Below the pieces are notes generated by a model that was not told the origin of the DNA, made no database searches, and saw only the letters and a list, made by a program, of their open reading frames with translations. A program made the translations under genes and the position numbers. A stretch of 64,000 nt of DNA from Saccharina japonica (taxonomy: Eukaryota; Sar; Phaeophyceae; Laminariales; Laminariaceae): the NCBI GenBank assembly GCA_008828725.1, contig MEHQ01003632.1, positions 62,001 through 126,000 on the forward strand, in the 5' to 3' direction. Shown here one piece after another: positions 1 to 9,985 of this stretch. Every line of letters starts with the position of its first letter. Position 1 is the first letter of the stretch.

Positions 1-526
1 TTTTATAAACATCTAGTAAAATAATAAATGCATGTCTAAGTCTTCGTATTGTGTTTTTTCGACAGAGATGCCGGAGGTGCTGTTAATTGTTCCCGTGAGA
101 TCGAGGGTTTCGTCGAACCTCATATATACATATATACTCGAAGTATATATTCAAGCTGTGTGGGATAATTATAGCGTGCGTACTGCTACTTATCGCACGA
201 GGTACTTATGTACACTTGGAAGTATGCATTTTGCTGCCGACCCATACCCTATACCCCTGGCCTCACTCTATCAATGCATGATATGGTGCATTATATGATA
301 TGGTGCCTCACTCTATGAATGCATGATATGGTGCCTCTACGACGTATGAATGCATGATATGATATGGTGCCTCACTCTATGAATTCACGACAACAACCAA
401 CGCACATCCATCGGCCTCACGCTTCGACCCTCTCCTCCCACGGCGCTCCGCTCCGCACCGCACCGCACCGCACCGCACCGCACCTTATACGCTATTGGCC
501 CCTCGGGTGGCGTGTTGCTGTTACAG
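1..526. other. Left-edge non-coding stretch with tandem repeats
   Basis: No exon recognised. Positions 268-385 hold about three degenerate copies of a unit containing ATGCATGATATGGTGCC, and 442-483 is a CACCG-type microsatellite. Since the next exon starts in the middle of a codon, this stretch is probably intron of the DUF3007 gene, with the first exon(s) here unrecognised or off the left edge. Confidence 0.5.
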
Positions 527-621
527 GGGAGGAGCGGTTGTGGTCCCCACCCTGTCCTTGTTGCTTCCGCTGGGAGCGTACGGGCTGCTGACGTCTTTGG
601 GAGTGGACGGCAGCAAGGCGG
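527..621 (+). CDS. DUF3007 protein, first visible exon
   Basis: Acceptor TTACAG, donor G|GTGAGT. Encodes the first hydrophobic span and LGVDGSKAG. Starts with one base completing a codon from an unseen exon and ends in phase 1. Confidence 0.7.
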
Positions 622-3600
622 GTGAGTGGTACCTCACTGACCTCATACAGCAGGCATACAGTAGCTATTTCGTGTGGCATCCTGCAGTGTGCAGCACCTA
701 AACCAGTCGAACATGGGCCCTCTATTGGACTAGCGCTAAACCGGTCGCCCCGGTGATCTAGCAGGTAACACGAAGAATGCTAACGTTGAGATCAGGGGTT
801 CGAGTCTCCGTACGATGGAGATTTTTATTCTCAAATGACACCAACAGTTACTGTCGAGAGCTCCTATTGTAGCGTGGGTAGGCACAATTCCACGAGAGTC
901 GACGAGGGAAGAAAGTGTTGACATCTTCTCGCGAATATAATGTAAGGCAAGTATCATATGTATATATGATAGCGTAGTGGGGAGGGAGGAGAAGAGCCTA
1001 CGTAGTGACCCCGGATCTGAGTTACGACTAAAGAGGGAGAGAGAAAATACGGCGAAGATAATAAATGGGAGGGAAAAAAAGAAAAAAAACAGGTGCCAGG
1101 TATATAGGCTAAAACCAACCCCCAAAACATCGAATATCCATTTTTGGTTCCGTTGTTTTCGTGATCCAGACCTGCTTGTTTTTGCGCGCGGTTCGAAAAA
1201 AATAACGCTTGGGACAGATCAGATCCCGGTTTGATTTCGTCATAATGCATATAATGTATACGAATTTCAGGGCAGATAAGAGCCCTGATCTGCACGATCT
1301 GCATGATCTATTAATAGATCCGTATCATCTGCCGGGTGGGAACCGTATTAACTGCTGTGTCATCTAGCACATGTGTCCTTGGTTGAATCTGATCTGCGTG
1401 ATCTAGATCATGTGGCCGGGTGGGAGCCGTATGATCTGCATGATCTGTATGATCTAGGACGTGTGTCCTGGGTTTGATCTGTACTGTACAGCTCCTGTAT
1501 TCAGATCCTGCACAACAGCTCACTACACCTCGCTAACCCTTCTTGTCGTTGGCCTTGTTTGTCGTAACTCGCACTAACCCTCAGGTGCATGGGTGGGGGT
1601 GGGCTACACGATGATTGGGCTGATCGCGTGGGTGGGTTCCTACTTCTTCCGTGTGGCAACAAAAAACATGACCTACGCTGTTCAGGTGAGCCAGCGAAAT
1701 AGAAAGAAGCCTCCGTATTGTATGAAAACCGTTTAGGCCTAACGATTAATAAGGATTATTACTGCTGTAGTAGCAGTACCCGAAGGGTGTAGAGTCATTA
1801 GTATTCGGCCATTTTGTCGAAGCCTAGCGATCGATGACTGCACCCGAAAGGTTTCGCACCTCGGAGAGATGATCTGCAGATAATCAGATATATCAGATAC
1901 AGATGATCTGCAGATAGATCAGATACAGATGATTTGCAGATATATCAAATAGATCAGATAGACCAGACAGATCATTGCCCCTTCATCATCTATAAGCAGT
2001 AGACCATTCAAGGCAGATATATTACCGATATTGTATGATGTAGCTCATTTTTCCGGGTGGGAGCCGTATGATGTACCTGGTGCATGATTTTAGCACATGT
2101 TTCCCTGGTCGGGTGTGCACTATGCAGATCATGATCAGATCTTGCACAACCTCTCACAACGGCAGGCGAGGAACTACTGTACATGATATATATGTAAATA
2201 GATTTTCTGTAAATGGTATATCTGTAGATTATCTGTAGATGATCTGTAGATGATCTGTAGATGATGTATCTGTAGATGATCTGTCCGAGGTATGAATGGT
2301 AGTGAGTAGTGAGTAAAGTATATTTTAACCACTTGGTCGAATCTTGACTAAATCGTAAAAACGCCTCGATATTTGACGCCTACGAGAGTATTAAAGAAGG
2401 TATAGCTGTCGCTAGGAACTCGCGCGGCAGGATATTTGTAGCTATCGTGTACCCAACCTTCATCAAGTTCAAACGCTTTGGTGGAAGATATACACCAACT
2501 CAACCCAACAAATGTGTGCACTTGTTTTGGTCTTGATTGTTGGCAACTCCAAAGGGGTCCCTTTTATTCTATTCAGCACCATCACAATTAGAAACTCACA
2601 TGCGCTCGTGATGATACGATACATGGTATTTGTACTCGTTGAAAGTGAGACACTTCCGACAGATCAGATAGATCATCTGTAGATCATCTGTAGATAGATT
2701 AAATATATCAGATAGGTCAGATATATCCGAAACTGCCGTTATGAAGTGTTGTGCCATAACTGTGCACTACAGATCCAACCCAGGAAACATGTCCTAGACC
2801 ATGGAGACTATACGGCTCCCACCCGGCAACATGAGCTAGATCCTAAACATCAGGATTGCACGTATCTGCCCTCAAATATCTAGATAATGATGTGGGAGTG
2901 ATATGTCAGTGATCTGCCAAGTGATCTTGTCAGTCATCTGTCAGCCATCTGTCAGTGATCTGTCAGTCATCTGTCAGTCATCTGTCAGTGATTTGTCAGT
3001 GATCTGTCAGTGAGCTGTCAGTGATCTATCAGTGATCTGTCAGTGATATGTCAGTGATCTAACAGCGATCTGTCAGCGATCTGTCAGTGATCTGTCCGTG
3101 ATCTGTCTATAATATGGCAGTGATATGTCAGTGATCTGCCCGAGGTGGGGCAATGTTTAACGTCAGTGCTAACTTAGTGGAGCAGGTTATCCCTTCGGCC
3201 CAGCAAGGGGCCCTTGAGCGCTTGACCATTTTTCGATTAATAGCGTATGGTGTAATGTTTGCATACGAGCGTACCCAGCATAATACCGCTCCTATAAAAG
3301 CGAAGTGTAGTTCCCATCAATCTGTCCCCGAAACGTGCATGCACATGAGACTACTGTAGAACTGTAATGCTCTTACTGTACAGGGGTTGCTGAGTGAAAT
3401 CCTCGTAGGAAGTAGACCGTACGCATGGCAAGTACTGTACATTGTACGCTGTACGCAGTATGCTGCAGGCCGCAAGCAAGTAGGCTGCAGGCCGCAAGCA
3501 CCTAGGCTGCAGGCCGCAGCCTGTAGGCAGTGACATGATTCCAGCAGGGGGGCACTGCAGGCGGGTACGGGGGGTATCAACACGATGATACTGCAAATAC

Positions 3601-4011
3601 ATTAATTGCAAACACCTGGTCATTAGTCTCCGAAACTTGGATGTACTTGTAGGTATATTTGATAACAAACCGTTCCCACCCCTCCCCGCTCCGCACCGCC
3701 CCTTCTTCTGTTGCTGTCCTGTCCTGTCCTGTCCTGTCCTGTCCTGTCCTGTCCTGTCCTGTCCTGTCCTGTCCTGTCCTGTCCTGTCCTGTCCTGTCCT
3801 GCCCTGCCCTGCCCTGCCCTGTCCTGTCCTGTCATTTCCTGTCCTGCCCTGCCCTGCCCTGTCCTGTCCTGTCCTGTCCTGTCTTGTTGCGATAACGTGT
3901 ACGATGCGACGACAGCTTAAAAACTACGAACAGGCGGTGATCGAAAAGCGTTTCAGCGAGCTCGAGGAGGAAGAAGTTGATGCCCTATTGGACGAGGTCA
4001 ACGAAACATAA
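527..4011 (+). CDS. DUF3007-family plastid membrane protein, 3' part (three exons)
   Basis: Three exons join in consistent phase into a C-terminal protein of about 95 residues. It has a hydrophobic segment (GGAVVVPTLSLLLPLGAYG), the linker LGVDGSKAG, and a second membrane segment ending in YFFRVATKNMTYAVQ. It closes with a charged helix (LKNYEQAVIEKRFSELEEEE). This order matches DUF3007 proteins of cyanobacteria and plastids, which have two membrane spans and a conserved RVATK-MTY motif before an acidic tail. The biochemical function of the family is not known to me. The first visible exon starts in codon phase 2, so the N terminus, including any plastid presequence, is missing. Introns are 963 and 2230 bp and filled with a SINE and GATCTG-type repeats. 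Family assignment is from remembered motifs. Confidence 0.72.
741..1092 (+). mobile_element. tRNA-derived SINE, near full length
   Basis: The head is tRNA-like: an A-box-like stretch near 753-766 and a B box GGTTCGAGTCTCC near 799-811. The body matches the inverted copy at 13846-14224 along its whole length, and the tail is A-rich (AAAAAAAGAAAAAAAAC). It lies in the first visible intron of the DUF3007 gene. The tRNA-like part is too diverged and extended to be a working tRNA gene. Confidence 0.75.
1255..2300 (+). repeat. GATCTG-rich repeat element, two adjoining copies
   Basis: Two copies (about 1255-1540 and 1860-2170) of a family with a core reading roughly CATGTTGCCGGGTGGGAGCC, then repeated GATCTG/CATGATCTA words, then CAGATCTTGCACAAC. 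The second copy grades into a short ATCTGTAG-type tandem repeat to about 2300. Other copies are at 2640-3145, 6770-7030, 27180-27495 and 58140-58650. Confidence 0.65.
1585..1685 (+). CDS. DUF3007 protein, middle exon
   Basis: Acceptor CCCTCAG, donor CAG|GTGAGC. Two bases complete the Gly codon, then 33 codons give the second membrane span and the family signature FFRVATKNMTY. Confidence 0.78.
2640..3145 (-). repeat. GATCTG-rich repeat element with long GTCAGTGATCT array
   Basis: Inverted copy of the same family. The core (2760-2890) is followed by more than 20 units of an 11-bp repeat, GTCAGTGATCT and variants, to 3140. The copy at 58140-58650 has the same architecture in the opposite orientation, so the array and the core belong together as one element. 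Confidence 0.65.
3709..3890 (+). repeat. TGTCC pentanucleotide microsatellite
   Basis: About 35 units of TGTCC with some TGCCC variants. It ends about 25 bases before the last-exon acceptor of the DUF3007 gene and so supplies most of its pyrimidine tract. Confidence 0.9.
3916..4011 (+). CDS. DUF3007 protein, last exon
   Basis: Acceptor GACAG; 31 codons then TAA. Encodes an acidic helix beginning LKNYEQAVIEKRF. It follows the TGTCC microsatellite directly, leaving only a short AT/GC-mixed stretch before the acceptor. Confidence 0.78.
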   Translation, partial: LKNYEQAVIEKRFSELEEEEVDALLDEVNET

Positions 4012-4039
4012 CAACAACCTTAAGACATCATACAGTGAA

Positions 4040-5060
4040 TGCCAGCAGGATTATTAAACAAGCGAATCGGGTATTGGCCAGCTTTGACCGCGAAACAGGA
4101 AAATAGGACACAGGCGGACACAGGCGGACACAGGCGGAACGGGGATTGATTGGTTGGCCAGATTTGAACGCGTACGAGAAGCAAGGATTAGACATTAGCC
4201 GGCTTTGAGCGTGAAACTTTTAACTACTGCTGGCGAGCGGCGGGGGAAAATGTTGGGTTAGTGGTACTTTTTCTTCAATATTTTTTTTCGCTGGCGGCTG
4301 GCTGGCGCTAACATAATGAAAATGAAAATGAAAATGAAACAAGCGAAGCAGGGATCGGCCAGCTTTGATAGCAAAACGAAACATACCGGTATGAACGGTT
4401 CACAGGAAGCGGGGATTATTGTGGCCGCTTTGAACACAAAACATCAAGCATAAAACGATCAAGGCGGGGATTGGCCAGCTTTGAACACAAAAACATGAAA
4501 CTTCGCGAACCGGGGATTGTCTAACTTTGAACATGACACATTTATAATGCAAAACGAGCGAAGCGGGTATTGACCTGCTGTCACCGAGAAACGTTAAAAT
4601 GAAACGAGAGCGAAGCGGTCGGAATTGGCCAGCTCTCACTACTAAATGTTCTTGAGCTTGACGGTAAAACTTGACGGTAAAAAGAGGCGATTACAGCATG
4701 ATGACAGCAAACGCCCACGGCGTGACTGGGGCATGATACAAACTGATTGCCCGAATTGCAATGGTTGCAATGCAAGGAGTCGGGCGGCACGGGCGCCAGA
4801 TGATCATTGTTATGTCTGCCTGTACTCACGAAACCAAAGGACACCAAAGTTGTCAAATCAATAGATCATTGATTTGGTCGCTTCGTATCCCGCGAGGACT
4901 GATGTTAGGCGTCACTCATGCCGAAAATGAAGCCAACGAAGCGGGGATTGCCTATACACTCATGTATTTGATTAAAGTAGTGCTTTGTGTTCTGATGTTC
5001 GGCGTCACTCATACCGAAAATGAAACCAATGAAGCGGGGATTGGCTTATAACACTTTTAT
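4040..5060 (+). repeat. Degenerate minisatellite with AAGCGGGGATTGG core
   Basis: The word GCGGGGATTGGCCAGCTTTG or a variant recurs about nine times between 4060 and 4650, spaced 55-95 bp apart, each time followed by GAACACAAAAC-like sequence. At 4890-5055 the same core closes two copies of a 102-bp unit containing GCGTCACTCATGCCGAAAATG. Confidence 0.75.
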
Positions 5061-5540
5061 GTATTTGATTAAAATAATGCTGGATGTTTTGTGTATGCCT
5101 TACGTGTCTTCGGACAAGGGATTATAGCAAGAAAACGGTACACCGGGGACTTTTTGCGCCTGAAGACGGTACAGGGAAAACCCGCCATATAATGCACCGT
5201 ACACCAGCAGCGTTTATTAATAGTGGCCAAGGTACCGGTGTACAAAGAAAAGTGAAAATCAACCTGAGTATAGCGTGTACTCTAGATAGGCATCGGTGTA
5301 CCGTAAGGTTTGTTGCGCGTTGAGCTACCGACATCAGGAACTTTCTGTGGCAGATTTCCCCTGTATTGTACTGTACCGTTAACTGGCGCGAAATGCCCGC
5401 GGTATACCGCTTATTGTCCAACGGATAGGGCAACCAGTTGGCTGATCCTCAGTCGCCGACTCGGTATTAGTTGGCATTAGTTGGCTAAATATTGCAGTTG
5501 GTTGCGTGAAGTGATTTGCGGAGTTGCGCGTTTTTTTACT

Positions 5541-6413
5541 GGGCATTAACCAAAAAGAGGTATACCTACGCACTTTGAGCCATTTATAGGTACACTGCGT
5601 AATGTACACCCGAAACGGCTTCCGGGCCCGCCTGATATTGGGCCTGCGCTCCATTGTGCCTACAAATGGCTCAACGTGCGCAGGTACACCTATTATCGGC
5701 TGCTCAATGTGCGTACCACCTATTTTTGGCTTCAACTGTACCTATAAATGGCTCAAACGATCACTTTTTGGCAACTGAAATATAGACAGACGGCCACATC
5801 AGATGCCGGGACTGTCAACCAGCCGACCGTACCAGTACAACCACTAACACTGCGGAGTTATCACGCATTACCTACAAGCGAGAAATCGTATCGCGATTAA
5901 TGCATACGTATTCTGTACGACACCCCTCCTACACACACATATATATACGATGCGGAGAAACAACAATGACGAGTGTTTCCGTGCCGTTATGCTGAAAGTA
6001 CAATATACATACTGTAGCGCAGTGTATAGTAGGAGAAACTTTGGTATATGTATACGTGTACAGAGCAATACCATACGGTTACGAGGGGGTCTAAGTTACA
6101 CAGCCGTTGGCGCGGTCCGGAACAACATTCCATACGTAGCAAACGTGGGTGAATGTGTGGTCGTCTGTCTATATTTCAGTTGCCAAAAAGTGATCGTTTG
6201 AGCCATGTATAGGTACAGTTGAAGCCAAAAATAGGTGATACGCACATTGAGCAGCCGATAATAGGTGTACCTGCGCACTTGGAGCCATTTGTAGGTACAA
6301 TGGAGCGCAGGCCCAATATCAGGCGGGCCCGGAAGCCGTTTCCGGTGTACATTACGCAGTGTACCTATAAATGGCTCAAAGTGCGTAGGTATACCTCTTT
6401 TTGGCTAATGCCC
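5541..6413. mobile_element. Foldback Mutator-like element (non-autonomous)
   Basis: Inverted arms of about 258 bp (5541-5798 and 6155-6413) enclose about 356 bp of unrelated sequence. The ends read GGGCATTA...TAATGCCC. The element is flanked by a 9-bp near-duplication (TTTTTTACT at 5532-5540, TTTTTTATT at 6414-6422). Long arms, GGG termini and 9-bp target duplications are typical of Mutator-like elements. No transposase is present in the loop. Each arm carries internal repeats of a word like AAATGGCTCAAAGTGCG followed by AGGTACACC. The two arms translate almost identically on opposite strands, which is a by-product of the inverted repeat and not a gene. Confidence 0.75.
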
Positions 6414-6769
6414 TTTTTTATTTGTCTGGCGTTTCTGGTTCGAAATGTGCGTTTTGTTGTTATCATACTGTGGAACATGTCAGTATCATTCACAAACCCA
6501 GTCAGCACCATTCAAAAAGTCAGCTAGTTGGCTTGCTTCGCCACATTCCCCTGACCCAGCTAATAACTACAGTACCTGGTATACACATGTGAGGTCATCA
6601 CAGTAGGCGTACGCAAACTCGCGGCCATGTTCATAGATGCATAGTCATCGCACGGACACATTGGGACTTCCCGTTAGAGAGAGCTTCGGTAAACTGGGGA
6701 ACTGTGTTTACGGACACAGGCAGTAAAATACACGTTCTGGACGAACCTTCATAAAGGAATTGCACACAC

Positions 6770-7030
6770 TCCTCGGACAGATCAGTGGCAGCTCAGACAG
6801 ATCAGGCAGATCTAGATATTTGAGGGCAGATACATGCTTTCCTGGTCTGTATGATCTTGTATGATCTGTATGACCTAGCTCATGTTGCAGGGTGGGAACC
6901 GTACGAGTATAATCTGCGTGGTCTACCTTTCTTTCAGATCATGCACAGTACCTCCCACAACTATTAATAGATGGTCTACCATCTAGAGATGGTCTAGATG
7001 ATCTACAGTAGATAGATAGATAGATAAATC
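6770..7030 (+). repeat. GATCTG-rich repeat element
   Basis: Copy with CATGTTGCAGGGTGGGAACC core, preceded by TTGAGGGCAGATACAT and followed by GATCATGCAC, a CTATTAATAG palindrome and a GATAGATA tail. Confidence 0.6.
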
Positions 7031-9908
7031 ATCAGTTGCCCGAGGTGTTAATTGCTTGTGTACGGGAACCGGAAAACCCCGCCCAAAAGATGCTTCGGAG
7101 AGAAGTTGGCTGCAAGAGATCTAAAGACGAAGTTGCTTGTGGCAAGACCGCCCGTTGTCTGCCCACCTTACTTATAGCATCAATGAACTGAGTGCCCACG
7201 TTCCGAGGCAGGCAGACGTATTGTCTACCACGCCGATATTGTAGGTTGGTGTTGACACATGCCTGCAGTCAACAAAACCCCGAAGGCTTACGTACCCCGG
7301 GCCTTCTATATGCAAAACTACAGTATGGTCTTGTCCGTCTGACACCCCCCCCCCAATTCAGAAGCTCACAACCAAGCTTTAAAAAACGTTCAGTTCGCAC
7401 AGAGGTGCGTGAGATCGTTGTCAGCGCTCGTTTTCTCGGCGACGATATATTACCCTATAATAATGCTAGAATGCTAGAATGCTATAGTGCAATAATGCTA
7501 GAATGCTAGACTGGTATAATGGTATAATGGTGTAATGGTATAATGCTATAATGGTATAATGGTGCTAAAGTCGAACAATATACTTAGTATTGTCGGGAAA
7601 GGCTCTCGATCCGACCTTTCCGATAACACCTTTTATTCGGTAATGACCACCTTTTATTTGGCGTTCTGGAATAATCGAGCGCTGCAAAACGATGATAGCA
7701 CCCGCCTCTATGCGAACGCAGCGCTCTTTACTCTTTACTCTTTACTCTGTACGGTGTAGTAAGCATTTGTTTTTTCGAAACGGTTTCCAAACGGTCTCCA
7801 AACGGTCCCTGGCCTACCGTAGTAGTATTGTTTTGGGCAGTCGAAATGTCCGATCTCCCTCGCCATCGAGGGGGTCCTTGGCGGGGCGAGTGGGCTCCGC
7901 ATCCATCCATCCATCCATGGTGTCTCAAATGTATAATATGTCCAGTAGTTTCGCACATATTGTATATGCCCATGGTTGAAAAGCCTTGCGGCGTCAGAGA
8001 GGACCAAACACAGCGAAAGAGAGCGATCGCCACCAGGTCACCAGGTCACCCCCTCAAGGAAATGCAGCAGGATATCTAATAAAATATAATAAAATACGCT
8101 ATGAACGCCCATCCATGCTCAAATGCTCCTGCAGCTCGATCCATGCTTAAATTCTCCTCCTGCAGCTCGACAAAAAAAGAACCTCATTTTATGCGGCACA
8201 CTTCTGACGGCGGGCTTTAATCCGATGATCTTGGCAGCGTGATAGGGGCAGGCCTGCTGTCATACCTTGTTGCCTTCTATCTGTGTTCTGTGCGTTATTT
8301 CTGAGTGGTCTACAAACTTCGCATAGCGTTGCAGATATGACGGCAGACTCTGAGAGAGAAGACTCTCAGAGAGAGGTAGATCGAGATGCCGTTTAGCTAA
8401 AGGTAAACCATGGGGGGCTGTTTCGCATGCGATGGCGCAAGGCACCCAAGGAGATGGGAATTGCGTCCGGCCTGCGGTTTGTGTCGGCTATCAGTACTCC
8501 CATCATAGCGTGAAAGTGAAAGTTTGGCGCAAAAACGTCAAAAATATCGTGAGTCAAGTTTAGCCCGAAACACACGTGGTCGAGAGGATTGAAAAGGCTC
8601 AAGGCTCGAAAATTCTGCCTGTTCAAGATTGAGGTTTTGCTCGAAAAGGTGTTTATCATGTTTTACTTCCAAAATCCTGTGCAGGGCTTCGTTTTTAATG
8701 GCGACGGGAAAATAATCGCGAACTCTTGCAGTAGGAAAGCGTTGTCCGTTGTCCGTTGTTCGTTGTTCTTCTGTTGGGTGACAGAACTGCGCTCTACTCA
8801 CACTGTATGTGTGTAATTTAGTGTGGGGGTTAGCCCAATATGAATATGAATAGTATTATTGGTAGCAAGCAGCCTGGGCTAGGGCTGCTTGCTAGGGCCG
8901 ACGGTGGAGTCGCCATTCCATCTCACCGCCATGTAGTAGTATTAGTAGTCACTCTTTCCAAGGCACGAAAGGGCTGCCGAAAACAGAAGGAAGCATGGAA
9001 GTTTTCTATTCTGGGAGAGCGGGGGGTGGGCTTACTTTAAAACGACGGAGTAAAAGCAGACCTCTTAAAACAGCACACATGAGAGAGACACCCAATGACC
9101 CAAACTAAACTACACACCACCAAACAAAAGGTAGCAATGAGAAATAGGCCCTGGCTAGCCTAGAGAGGTATGAAGGCCCCAGCTCTTCGACCCCCACGAC
9201 AGTAGTACGTACTTGTCTACTCGTAATGCAAGGCCGTGGTCATGCCAGGCAGGGCTAAGATAAATAAAAAGCATGTCAAGAACCTCCACAGCAACAGCAA
9301 CTGTAGTAAGGCTCCAGTCGTAGCATGCAACGGTCAATTTCCAACGGTCATGTTCGCAACGGCTAACTTCCAACGGTCATTTTCGCAACGGTCAACTTCC
9401 AGCTTAGCAGCCGAATAGCTTGATAACTACGTTTACATGGAATATAGTATAGCTTAAAGCGTAGAGTTCCAGCCAAGAAAAACACTCGCTGCAAAGGCCA
9501 ACCAAAGGCCACCCCATGAGGCTTAAAACGTACCAGTACTGATATACACCATGGAAGATAAGCACCCGCATCGAAACTACGCTCGCAGGGCCTGCTAAGA
9601 AGGCGTAGGGCATAGATATCATATCAACCACACAAAAGATACCCTTCTCAGACCAAACAATATGGCTCAGGGCGCAGTCTAGACTACAAGCCGTACCAAC
9701 GGCGCCCGCAAGACCAAATAAACAAGGCTTCGAGCGTAGACTAGACTATTATAGCAGCCGAAAAACCTACGCGCACAAGGCCAGCTAGAGCGCACCGGTG
9801 TAGAATACCACCCGAACAAAAAGTACGCCACGAAGGCCGAGCAAAAATAGTTAGAGAGCGCGTAGATCTACTGTGCTACTGTGATAGATTTAGCAGCCTA
9901 GATGTAGA

Positions 9909-9985
9909 CTAGCAGCCGAACTCGGCCGCGATCTCGGCCACCTTGACCGGGCGGCCCTCCTTGGCAGATCTTGCCGCCGCCATGC
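9909..9985 (-). CDS. IolG-like exon 9 (last)
   Basis: Acceptor GCCAG, stop TAG. Encodes [20 protein letters not shown] and four more residues, the standard C-terminal helix of the family. Confidence 0.9.

Larger units (their letters stand above)
4012..9908. other. Intergenic region between convergent genes
   Basis: No gene recognised on either strand. Contents: degenerate tandem units around GAAGCGGGGATTGGCCAGC (4040-4640); a 102-bp tandem pair (4890-5055); a foldback element (5541-6413); a GATCTG element (6770-7030); a short TGGTATAATGG/AATGCTAG tandem (7460-7565). From 7566 to 9300 I see nothing recognisable. An AACGGTCAACTTCC-type repeat lies at 9325-9405, and 9470-9880 is low-grade repetitive sequence downstream of the IolG-like gene's stop codon. 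Confidence 0.6.

Noticed and set aside
750-815. tRNA gene
   Set aside because: A and B boxes are present but the cloverleaf is not, and the sequence continues into a repeated SINE body. The same holds for 14110-14224 on the minus strand.
2880-3140. CRISPR-like array
   Set aside because: Units are contiguous 11-mers without unique spacers, in a eukaryotic nuclear context.
3637-3915. Extended coding of the last DUF3007 exon through the TGTCC repeat
   Set aside because: The frame is open only because the repeat lacks stops; the spliced version matches the family continuously.
5379-6527. Two nearly identical proteins on opposite strands (starting MKPKIG)
   Set aside because: They arise from the two arms of the foldback element; no family, no codon bias.
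7692-8079. Possible small gene with overlapping frames on both strands
   Set aside because: No recognisable family, no splice-consistent continuation, and codon use unlike the real exons.
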